NCBI GenBank assembly: GCA_040080965.1
Contig: JBEBHH010000010.1
Coordinates: 34,790-98,789, forward strand
Length of the DNA: 64,000 nt
Direction of reading: 5' to 3'
From: SHZI01 sp040080965
GTDB lineage: Bacteria; Pseudomonadota; Gammaproteobacteria; Steroidobacterales; GCA-2729495
The notes under the pieces are model-generated. The model saw only the letters and a list, made by a program, of their open reading frames with translations. It did not search any database and was not told the origin of the DNA. Shown here piece after piece: positions 1 through 7,419 of the stretch; the stretch's first letter is position 1; every line of letters begins with the position of its first letter. The translations under genes and the position numbers were made by a program.

Positions 1-213
1 GAATTCCGCAATGTGCACGAGGACTACCGCGAGCATCGTGAGGCCTTCATGCTCGCCGACGACGTGGCCCTGCTCTACCGCATCAATCACACGCGGTGGG
101 AAGGCATTGCCGACACCTACGAGCCCGCCGTGGCCCGTCGGTACCTGGCCCTCTTCGAGGAAATCTGGGCCGCCTCCGAAACGTCCCGCGAACTCCGCCA
201 GCTGCGCGTCTGA
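1..213 (+). CDS. C-terminal fragment of an unidentified protein (resembles DUF7931-type tails)
   Basis: Frame 1 is open from the first base of the window to a TGA at 211-213, so this is the last 70 codons of a gene that starts upstream. The peptide is acidic and rich in aromatics, with LLYRINHTRWEGIADTYEP in the middle and a likely helix (YLALFEEIWAASE) near the end. This pattern reminds me of the C-terminal domain (DUF7931) found in gammaproteobacterial proteins often encoded near nudJ and mnmA, but the match is from memory. No catalytic motif is visible in the fragment. The next gene starts 15 bases downstream, so the two are probably co-transcribed. Confidence 0.6.
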   Translation, partial: EFRNVHEDYREHREAFMLADDVALLYRINHTRWEGIADTYEPAVARRYLALFEEIWAASETSRELRQLRV

Positions 214-228
214 CGAAGGAGCCGCCGC

Positions 229-726
229 GTGCTGAAGACTGTCCGCAGCGGGCTCCATCCCGAACTCACCGTCGCCGCCGTGATCAAACAAAATGGCCGC
301 TTCATGCTGGTGGAGGAGCGGGTTTCGGGCCGGCTGGTCCTCAACCAGCCAGCGGGACACGTGGAGCCGGGCGAAACCCTTGCGGAGGCCGTCATCCGTG
401 AGGCGCTCGAGGAGACCGCCTGGACTTTCGTCCCCGAAGCGACCATCGGCGTCTACCTCTGGGGCCGCGACGAGGGCTCCAACCCGTTTCTCCGCGTCGC
501 CTTTTCCGGCCGCTGCGTGGCACATGACGGCCGGCGAAAGCTGGATGAGGGCATCGAGCGGGTCCTCTGGCTGAGCCGCCAGGACCTGGTGGCCCGCACC
601 GCCCAGCTCCGCAGCCCCATGGTCATGCGGGCCGTCGAAGACTATGAGCGCGGCATCCGCTATCCCGTTGACCTCTTTCAGGACCTGGCGGTCGACCAGC
701 TCACCCTCCGCGCCGCAGTGCTCTGA
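229..726 (+). CDS. nudJ: Nudix hydrolase, NudJ-like (phosphatase NudJ)
   Basis: This 165-residue protein is a Nudix pyrophosphohydrolase. The Nudix box lies at residues 43-65: G43, E49, R57-E58 and the metal-binding E61-E62 are in place. The final glycine of the consensus is replaced by alanine (A64). NudJ of E. coli hydrolyses nucleoside tri- and diphosphates and thiamine precursor pyrophosphates, and its gene sits next to mnmA as here. The start is GTG at 229, preceded by GAAGGAG at 216-222. The family assignment is firm; the substrate is inferred from neighbourhood and length. Confidence 0.85.
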   Translation: MLKTVRSGLHPELTVAAVIKQNGRFMLVEERVSGRLVLNQPAGHVEPGETLAEAVIREALEETAWTFVPEATIGVYLWGRDEGSNPFLRVAFSGRCVAHDGRRKLDEGIERVLWLSRQDLVARTAQLRSPMVMRAVEDYERGIRYPVDLFQDLAVDQLTLRAAVL

Positions 727-784
727 GCCTTGTCGCCGGAGCGAAAATCCCGGGGCTGAATCGCGGCGACAGCACCCCTGCTGC

Positions 785-790
785 TAGAAT
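785..790 (+). promoter_or_regulatory. -10-like hexamer TAGAAT close to the mnmA start
   Basis: TAGAAT, preceded by TGC (an extended -10 context), ends 8 bases before the ATG at 799. Transcription would begin at or next to the start codon, giving a leaderless mRNA. There is no Shine-Dalgarno sequence in between and no good -35 box. Confidence 0.4.
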
Positions 791-798
791 TGTCCGCC

Positions 799-1932
799 AT
801 GCCCGGCGCCACCCCATCACGTGTGATCGTAGGCCTTTCCGGTGGCGTCGACTCCGCCGTGGCGGCGTTGTGCCTGCTGCGTGAGGGCTTGCACGTCGAG
901 GCCCTGCACATGACCAACTGGGACGATGCCGACGAGCATTGCACGGCTGGAACCGATCTTGCCGATGCGCGCCGGGTCTGCGCGGATCTCGGCATCCACC
1001 TCCATCACGTCAATTTCGCCCGCGAGTATCGTGACGAGGTGTTTGCGGATTTCCTGGACGAGCTCCGGGCGGGGCGAACGCCCAATCCGGATGTCGCGTG
1101 CAACCGGCACATCAAGTTTGGCGCCTTCCTCCATCACGCGCTCCGTCTCGGCGCTGACCGCATCGCGACGGGACACTACGCCCGCATAGTCCCCGGTCCT
1201 GTCCCACGCCTGTTCCGGCCAGCCGACCGCGAGAAGGACCAGACCTACTTCCTGCACGCGGTTGACAGTCCTGCGCTGGCCCGCACGCTGTTCCCGCTGG
1301 GTGCCATCGGGAAAGGCGAGGTGCGGCGCCTGGCGCGCGATTACGGCCTTGCCAACCACGCCAAGCGCGACAGCACCGGAATCTGCTTCGTGGGCGAGCG
1401 GCCATTCCGGCAGTTCCTCGCCGAGCACGTCAGTTCCAATCCAGGACCGATCCTCACTGCCAGCGGCGAAGAAGTGGGCCAGCACTCCGGGCTGCCGTTC
1501 TACACCCTCGGCCAGCGCGAGGGCCTCGGGGTCGGGGGCTGCCGCGGCAGCCTCCAGGCACCCTGGTTCGTCGCGGCCAAGGATATCGCCCGAAATGCCC
1601 TGATCGTCGTCCAGGGCAGCGACCACCCTGGACTGCGGCGCCAGGAAGTCACGGCCGGGGACCTGCGCTGGCTGGCCGGGGAACCCGCCGGAATTTCCGG
1701 TGGCCGGAACCTTAAGGCCCGCATCCGCCATCGCCATGAACCGTCGCCTTGCCATGCCCACCTGCTCCCGGAGGGCAGGCTGCGGGTGTCCTTCGACCTG
1801 CCGCAGAGGACACCGACACCAGGCCAGTACCTGGTCCTGTACGACGGCGACGAATGCCTGGGTGGCGGAGTGATCCTCGACGACGCCACGCAGCCGATCC
1901 GCCGGGACAACGGGGGCCTGGCGACGGCGTAG
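799..1932 (+). CDS. mnmA: tRNA-specific 2-thiouridylase MnmA
   Basis: MnmA makes 2-thiouridine at position 34 of tRNAs for Lys, Glu and Gln, using ATP to adenylate the base and a persulfide relayed by the Tus proteins. The 377-residue product has the PP-loop SGGVDS (residues 14-19) that binds ATP. Both catalytic cysteines are present: C101 in NPDVACNRHIKFG and C196 in DSTGICFVGER. Length is normal for the family. I chose ATG 799; a TTG three codons upstream at 790 is also in frame but less likely. A -10-like TAGAAT ends 8 bases upstream, so the mRNA may be leaderless. Confidence 0.96.
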   Translation: MPGATPSRVIVGLSGGVDSAVAALCLLREGLHVEALHMTNWDDADEHCTAGTDLADARRVCADLGIHLHHVNFAREYRDEVFADFLDELRAGRTPNPDVACNRHIKFGAFLHHALRLGADRIATGHYARIVPGPVPRLFRPADREKDQTYFLHAVDSPALARTLFPLGAIGKGEVRRLARDYGLANHAKRDSTGICFVGERPFRQFLAEHVSSNPGPILTASGEEVGQHSGLPFYTLGQREGLGVGGCRGSLQAPWFVAAKDIARNALIVVQGSDHPGLRRQEVTAGDLRWLAGEPAGISGGRNLKARIRHRHEPSPCHAHLLPEGRLRVSFDLPQRTPTPGQYLVLYDGDECLGGGVILDDATQPIRRDNGGLATA

Positions 1933-1947
1933 ACCGCATCGATCCGC

Positions 1948-1953
1948 TATAAT
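1948..1953 (+). promoter_or_regulatory. Candidate -10 box TATAAT upstream of acnA
   Basis: A perfect TATAAT lies about 65 bases before the acnA ATG at 2019, in the spacer after mnmA. No convincing TTGACA-like -35 box lies 16-18 bases upstream. Weak evidence, but it is the best promoter match in this gap. Confidence 0.4.
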
Positions 1954-2018
1954 TTCCTGCTGTTCCCGGACGCATTCTGCCGGCTACCCGCGCCTACCCT
2001 GTTTCGGAGAAATGACCA

Positions 2019-4700
2019 ATGGCGAAAGTGCCTGCCGCGAAGTCCACCCTGTCCGTGAACGGCACGGACTACGACATCTATAGCCTGTCCGCGGTGAAGG
2101 AAGGCCACGTTGGCCGCCTGCCTTACTCACTGAAGATCCTGCTGGAGAACCTCCTGCGTCATGCCGCCAGCGGTGATGTCCGGCCGGAAGACATCAGTGC
2201 CCTGGCCAACTGGGATCCGAAGGCCAGCAAGGAGCACGAGATCGCCTTCACGCCGGCCCGGGTCGTTCTGCAGGACTTCACCGGGGTCCCCGCCGTGGTC
2301 GACCTGGCTGCGATGCGCGACGCGGTCGTGAAGCTTGGCGGAAAGGCCGAGGCCATCAATCCGCTGTCGCCCGCCGAGCTGGTGATCGACCATTCGGTGC
2401 AGGTGGACAATTACGGGACCGCCGGCGCACTCGCCGCCAACACCACCGTCGAGTTCGCCAGGAACCAGGAGCGTTACGGCTTCCTGCGATGGGGACAGGA
2501 TGCCTTCAGGAACTTCAAGGTGGTTCCGCCCAACACGGGCATCGTCCACCAGGTCAACCTGGAGTACCTGTCCCGCGTAATCTTCAGCGCCGAGGCCAAC
2601 GGCCGGCACGTGGCCTACCCGGACACGGTGGTAGGCACGGATTCCCATACGACCATGATCAACGGGCTCGGGATCCTCGGCTGGGGCGTGGGCGGCATCG
2701 AGGCCGAAGCGGCCATGCTGGGCCAGCCAGTGACGATGCTGATTCCCGAGGTGATCGGTTTCCGGCTGACCGGCCAGCTGCGCGAAGGCACCACGGCAAC
2801 CGACCTGGTGCTGACGGTCACGGAGATCCTGCGCAAGAAGGGCGTCGTGAGCAAATTCGTCGAGTTCTTTGGCGACGGCCTGGCCAACCTCCCGCTCGCC
2901 GACCGGGCAACGATCGGCAATATGTCGCCGGAGTTCGGCAGCACCGTGGCGATCTTCCCCATCGATGGCGAGACCATTCGCTACCTCGAACTCTCAGGAC
3001 GGCCCGCGCAGGAAATTGCACTGATCACGGCCTACGCCAAGGCACAGGGCATGTGGCGCAATGACGGCCAGGCAGATCCGCTGTTCACCGATGTCGTTTC
3101 CCTAGACCTGGGCGAAGTCGAACCGAGCCTCGCCGGTCCGCGCCGTCCCCAGGACCGCATTCCCCTCCGCAGCCTCGCCGCCGCCTACCGGAAGATCGAG
3201 GACGAGCAGACAGCCGACGGCAAGACCGGCACCGCAGGCGTGCAGGTGACGAGCAAGGGCCAGACGTTCGAGCTCAGGAATGGCGCGGTCCTGATTGCCG
3301 CGATCACCAGCTGCACCAACACCTCGAATCCCTATGTCATGGTGGGTGCCGGATTGCTCGCCAGGAACGCGGTGAGGCGCGGCCTTGTCTCACAACCGTG
3401 GGTAAAGACGAGCCTCGCCCCCGGTTCCCGCGTCGTCAGCAACTACCTGGAGAAGTCCGGATTGCTCAAGGATCTCGACGCCCTGGGCTTCAACATCGTG
3501 GGCTTCGGTTGCACGACGTGCATCGGCAATTCCGGTCCGCTCGACGAGCCCGTTGAAAAGGCAGTCCGGGAAGGCAGGCTGATCGGCTGCAGCGTCCTCT
3601 CGGGAAACCGGAACTTCGAGGGCCGCATTCACCCCCTCGTGCGCAACAACTTTCTGGCCTCTCCGCCGCTTGTCGTCGCCTACGCCCTCGCTGGCAGCAT
3701 CCACGTGGACCTGAACAAGGACCCGCTCGGCACGGGCAAGGATGGCGCGCCGGTGTACCTGCGCGACATCTGGCCGTCCCAGAAGGAGATCCAGGCCATC
3801 GTGGCGGGAACCCTTACGTCCGCCATGTTCCGCCAGAGCTACGAGAACGTCTTTGCCGGCGACAAGAACTGGAACTCGATCCAGGTACCCCGCGGCGACC
3901 GCTTCACGTGGGCGGATGATTCGACCTACGTGCGCAACCCGCCCTACTTCGAGGGCATGACCCGCCAGCCGGCGGCGATCACCGACATTTCGGGCGCCCG
4001 GGTACTCGCGATGCTCGGGGACTCCGTGACCACCGATCACATCTCTCCCGCCGGCTCGATCGGCAAGGACAGTCCCGCTGGTCGATACCTGGTTAGCAAG
4101 GGTGTGCAACCAGCTGATTTTAATCAATATGGCGCCCGCCGCGGTAATCACGAGGTCATGATGCGCGGGACCTTCGCCAACACCCGGCTGCGTAACCAGC
4201 TCGTCCCGGGAACCGACGGTGGCTTCACGGCCCATCTTCCGGACGGCGAGAAACTGTCGATCTACGACGCGGCGATGCGCTATGCAGCGGACAAGGTTCC
4301 GCTCGTCGTCCTGGCCGGCAAGGAATACGGCAGCGGCTCGTCCCGGGACTGGGCGGCCAAGGGCACCAAGCTTCTTGGTGTGCGGGCCGTGATCGCGGAA
4401 AGCTATGAACGCATCCACCGCTCGAACCTGATCGGCATGGGAGTCCTGCCGCTGGAGTTTCCGCCGGGGCAGAACGCCGCTTCCCTCGGACTGACAGGCC
4501 GCGAGGTCTACGAGATCACGGGGCTGGACCAGGGCAAGGCGCGCGAGGTGGCTGTCGTGGCGCGCCGCGAGGACGGCACGGCCGCCAGCTTCCGAGCCAG
4601 GGTCCGGATCGACACCCCCAAGGAGCGCGATTACTTTGCCCATGGCGGCATCCTGCACTACGTGCTTCGGCAACTCGCGAGTGCCGGCGCCGCTGCATGA
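2019..4700 (+). CDS. acnA: Aconitate hydratase A
   Basis: Interconverts citrate and isocitrate in the TCA cycle using a [4Fe-4S] cluster. At 893 residues it has the length of AcnA/IRP1-type enzymes rather than AcnB. The three cluster cysteines are C432 (in SCTNTSNP) and C498 and C501 (in GFGCTTCIGNSG). The C-terminal swivelling domain contains the conserved GSGSSRDWAAKG segment. GGAGA about 10 bases upstream supports the ATG. About 40 bases at 4096-4135, coding for a conserved loop (PADFNQYGARRG), use AT-rich codons unlike the rest of the gene. The gene overlaps the tatD frame at its 3' end without sharing the chosen start. Confidence 0.97.
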   Translation: MAKVPAAKSTLSVNGTDYDIYSLSAVKEGHVGRLPYSLKILLENLLRHAASGDVRPEDISALANWDPKASKEHEIAFTPARVVLQDFTGVPAVVDLAAMRDAVVKLGGKAEAINPLSPAELVIDHSVQVDNYGTAGALAANTTVEFARNQERYGFLRWGQDAFRNFKVVPPNTGIVHQVNLEYLSRVIFSAEANGRHVAYPDTVVGTDSHTTMINGLGILGWGVGGIEAEAAMLGQPVTMLIPEVIGFRLTGQLREGTTATDLVLTVTEILRKKGVVSKFVEFFGDGLANLPLADRATIGNMSPEFGSTVAIFPIDGETIRYLELSGRPAQEIALITAYAKAQGMWRNDGQADPLFTDVVSLDLGEVEPSLAGPRRPQDRIPLRSLAAAYRKIEDEQTADGKTGTAGVQVTSKGQTFELRNGAVLIAAITSCTNTSNPYVMVGAGLLARNAVRRGLVSQPWVKTSLAPGSRVVSNYLEKSGLLKDLDALGFNIVGFGCTTCIGNSGPLDEPVEKAVREGRLIGCSVLSGNRNFEGRIHPLVRNNFLASPPLVVAYALAGSIHVDLNKDPLGTGKDGAPVYLRDIWPSQKEIQAIVAGTLTSAMFRQSYENVFAGDKNWNSIQVPRGDRFTWADDSTYVRNPPYFEGMTRQPAAITDISGARVLAMLGDSVTTDHISPAGSIGKDSPAGRYLVSKGVQPADFNQYGARRGNHEVMMRGTFANTRLRNQLVPGTDGGFTAHLPDGEKLSIYDAAMRYAADKVPLVVLAGKEYGSGSSRDWAAKGTKLLGVRAVIAESYERIHRSNLIGMGVLPLEFPPGQNAASLGLTGREVYEITGLDQGKAREVAVVARREDGTAASFRARVRIDTPKERDYFAHGGILHYVLRQLASAGAAA

Positions 4701-4707
4701 TGCCGAC

Positions 4708-5511
4708 GTGACCGACCTGATCGACGTCGGAGCCAACCTCACCCACGAGAGCTTCCGCGACGATCTGCCGGCCGTTCTCGAGCGGGCGGCCGGGCACGGG
4801 GTGCGGCGCATGGTAGTCACAGGCACAAGCCTGGCCGCTTCTGCAGCCGCACTTGCGCTGGCCGAGGGCAGGCCGGGCGTCATCTGGGCCACAGCGGGCG
4901 TTCACCCCCATGCCGCAGCAGACTACGATGATGCAGCCGACGAAGGCCTTCGCACACTCTTGCGGCATCCGCTCGTAGTCGCCGCGGGAGAATGCGGCCT
5001 GGATTACAACCGTGACTACTCGCCACGCGATGCCCAGCGCACTGCCTTCGCCCGACAGGTGGAACTCGCCGCGTGGAGCGGCCGGCCGCTGTTCCTGCAC
5101 CAGCGCGACGCGCACGGGGACTTCCTCGCAATCCTCCGCGAGCAGGGTTCACGCCTCCCGGCGGGCGTGGCCCACTGCTTCACCAGCGGTCCCGTCGAAA
5201 TGCACGAGTACCTGGAACTGGGCCTCCACATCGGGATTACCGGCTGGATCTGTGACGAGCGCCGTGCATCGGACCTGCGCGCGGCGGTAGCGTCGTTGCC
5301 GCTGGACCGGGTCGTCGTGGAGACCGACTGCCCCTACCTGCTTCCGCGAAGCATCAGGCCGGCACCCAGGAACCGCCGGAACGAACCCGGGACACTCCCC
5401 GAGGTCGTGCGGGTCCTGGCTGAATTCATGGGAAGAAATCCCGAAGTCGTCGCGCAGGCGACCAGCCGGAACGCAGAAGCGCTGTTCGGCCTCAGCGCGG
5501 GTTTGCGCTGA
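4708..5511 (+). CDS. tatD: TatD-family metal-dependent hydrolase (DNase/deaminase-fold)
   Basis: TIM-barrel metallohydrolase of the TatD family, 267 residues. Like E. coli TatD, the first strand carries LIDVGANLTH instead of the HxH motif. The other metal ligands are visible: E95 in AAGECGLDYN, H131 in FLHQRDAH, H156 in VAHCF and D207 in VETDCPYLLPR; GVHPH is at 64-68. TatD proteins are Mg-dependent 3'-5' exonucleases implicated in DNA repair, not in Tat export. I chose GTG 4708 because the family begins almost directly with the L-I-D strand. GTG 4681, inside acnA, is possible. The 3' end overlaps the convergent NERD gene by 20 bases. Confidence 0.9.
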   Translation: MTDLIDVGANLTHESFRDDLPAVLERAAGHGVRRMVVTGTSLAASAAALALAEGRPGVIWATAGVHPHAAADYDDAADEGLRTLLRHPLVVAAGECGLDYNRDYSPRDAQRTAFARQVELAAWSGRPLFLHQRDAHGDFLAILREQGSRLPAGVAHCFTSGPVEMHEYLELGLHIGITGWICDERRASDLRAAVASLPLDRVVVETDCPYLLPRSIRPAPRNRRNEPGTLPEVVRVLAEFMGRNPEVVAQATSRNAEALFGLSAGLR

Positions 5512-6106
5512 GCAGGTGATCCATACGGGCGGCGATGGCCGTCTGACGCAGCCTCTCCCAGGCGGTGAGGTAGCCCTCCCCGGCCTGCCGTGCGTTGGCC
5601 GCTTCCTTTTCCAGTTCCTGCAAGAGCGGCTCGAGCAGCGTGACGCTGCGCGGCTGCCCCTTGGTGAACTGCGCGCGCCCGGTGAAGCCCACGAAGCCGA
5701 TCACCGGTACCTCCGGCGTGAGGCGCTTGACGGCAGCAACCCGGTCCCAGAGACCGGGCTGGGGATTGGCGAAAGTGAAGCGCCGGTCGTCGGCGATCAC
5801 AGTCCAGTCCTGCATGGCCTCGCTCCCGAAGACATGGCCCTCCACATCCTTGATGTCAATGATGAGGATGCCGCGCGCCGTGAGCAGCGCATACTGGACC
5901 TGGATTTCCTCGCCATTCCCGTCGGGAATCACGAAATTTGCGAGCACGCCGCGGCACGCATCGCGCAGGCGCCGGTCGATGTCACGCCGGCGTCGCTGGA
6001 TGAACCGCCACCACCAGAACACGGCCGCCACCAGCAGCAGCGCCCCGACACCAGCGAGCACTGCCCACAGCGGATCGTCCGCGGTTGAACTCAGGCGCTC
6101 GAACAC
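5492..6106 (-). CDS. Membrane-anchored NERD-domain protein
   Basis: The 204-residue product has one N-terminal transmembrane helix (about residues 14-33) followed by the basic stretch RFIQRRRRD. A NERD (nuclease-related) domain then spans about residues 45-160, recognisable by VLANFVIPDG and ALLTARGILIIDIKDVEGHVFGS. A helical tail follows. NERD domains belong to the restriction-endonuclease-like fold, but the function of these small membrane-bound versions is unknown. The start is GTG at 6106, 4 bases after the thrC stop, so it is probably the last gene of the thrA-thrC transcript. It overlaps tatD convergently. Confidence 0.78.
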   Translation of the reverse strand: MFERLSSTADDPLWAVLAGVGALLLVAAVFWWWRFIQRRRRDIDRRLRDACRGVLANFVIPDGNGEEIQVQYALLTARGILIIDIKDVEGHVFGSEAMQDWTVIADDRRFTFANPQPGLWDRVAAVKRLTPEVPVIGFVGFTGRAQFTKGQPRSVTLLEPLLQELEKEAANARQAGEGYLTAWERLRQTAIAARMDHLLSANPR

Positions 6107-6110
6107 AGGA

Positions 6111-7412
6111 TCACAGCCTCGCCGCCAGGGCGCCGATTTCGGGAGCTATCGTCTCGAACCGGGCGGGCCGCGTCAGGAGCGCCATGAGTTCGGCTGGCGG
6201 CTCGACGCGGGTGCCGAGCAGCGGCTCCACGATGGTGTCGAATTTGGCGGCGTGCGCGGTGGCTACCACCGCCCAGTCGTGCTGTGCACGATCCGTCCCG
6301 GCTAGCTCGCGGTACACGCGCAGGGCGGTGGCCGTGTGCGGGCACCATGGAAGCCCGTGGCGGCGGAACTCGTCGACGATGGTGCTGCGGATTTCCGCAT
6401 CGGACACGGGGACTGCTGACACTTCCTGCCGCAGCGACTCGATGTCTCCGCAAAGCTCCCGCAGCCGCTCCATATTACTCGGATCGCCGACATCCATTGC
6501 CGATGCCAGCGTGGGCACGCTTGGCCGGGGTAGCCACTGGCCGGTGGCAAGGAAGTCAGGGATGGTGGCATTGGCGTTGGTCGCCATCACGATCCGGTCG
6601 ATGGGCAGGCCTGCCCGCCGGGCCCACACACAGGCAAACGCGTTGCCCAGGTTGCCGGTCGGCACGATGAAACTGAGACGGCGGCCCGTGGCCCGCCAGT
6701 GCTGCAGGCTGGCCTGGGCGTAATAGGCGGCCTGCGGAAGCAGGCGCCCCACATTGATGCTGTTCGCGGAGCACAGCCGGTGGCGCGCCCTGAGGCCGGC
6801 ATCCGCGAATGCGGCCTTCACCAGACGCTGGCAGTCGTCAAACTCACCACGGACAGCGAGGGAGACCACGTTGTCACCCCAGCACGTCAGCTGGTGCTGC
6901 TGCCGGGGCGAGACCCGCCCGTCCGGAAACAGCACCACGACTCGGGTGCCAGGCCGGCGATGGTAGGCGGATGCGACGGCACCCCCGGTATCACCCGAGG
7001 TCGCCACCAGCACGGTCACCGGCGCCTGGGCGAAAACGCCATCGCGGATGATCTGCTCCATGCAGTGGGCAAGGAAGCGTGCACCCACGTCCTTGAAGGC
7101 CGCGGTGGGCCCGTGAAAGAGTTCGAGGACGGCGAGGCTCGCGGGAGCCGGCTCGAGCTGGCGCAGGGGCAAGGGGAAGTTGAAGGCCGACCGGCAGATC
7201 TGTGGCAGGTGCTGCGCGAGTGACGAGCCGGCAAGGAACGGGTCGAGGAACCGGGCCGCGATGTCGGGGAACTCGCCTGTTCCGGGGAAGTCGTGCGCCT
7301 GCATGACGGGCAGGCGCACGGGAACGTACAACCCGCCATCGTCGGCGGTACCGCCCATGATCGCCTGTTCGATGGCGACGGCCGGGCCGCCGCGCGTGCT
7401 TACGTAGCGCAT
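6111..7412 (-). CDS. thrC: Threonine synthase
   Basis: PLP enzyme converting O-phosphohomoserine to threonine, 433 residues. It opens with the family signature MRYVSTRGG. The Schiff-base lysine is in GPTAAFKDVGARF and the phosphate-binding loop in SGDTGGAVASAY. The ATG at 7412 is chosen for that N-terminal match; the frame is open 20 codons further upstream, into thrA. It begins 7 bases after the thrA stop, so the two are co-transcribed. No homoserine kinase gene lies between them, although this enzyme needs its product. Confidence 0.95.
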   Translation of the reverse strand: MRYVSTRGGPAVAIEQAIMGGTADDGGLYVPVRLPVMQAHDFPGTGEFPDIAARFLDPFLAGSSLAQHLPQICRSAFNFPLPLRQLEPAPASLAVLELFHGPTAAFKDVGARFLAHCMEQIIRDGVFAQAPVTVLVATSGDTGGAVASAYHRRPGTRVVVLFPDGRVSPRQQHQLTCWGDNVVSLAVRGEFDDCQRLVKAAFADAGLRARHRLCSANSINVGRLLPQAAYYAQASLQHWRATGRRLSFIVPTGNLGNAFACVWARRAGLPIDRIVMATNANATIPDFLATGQWLPRPSVPTLASAMDVGDPSNMERLRELCGDIESLRQEVSAVPVSDAEIRSTIVDEFRRHGLPWCPHTATALRVYRELAGTDRAQHDWAVVATAHAAKFDTIVEPLLGTRVEPPAELMALLTRPARFETIAPEIGALAARL

Positions 7413-7419
7413 CCGTGCC

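Noticed and set aside
3390..4892. Open frame of 500 codons on the minus strand
   Set aside because: Antisense to acnA and tatD; no motif.
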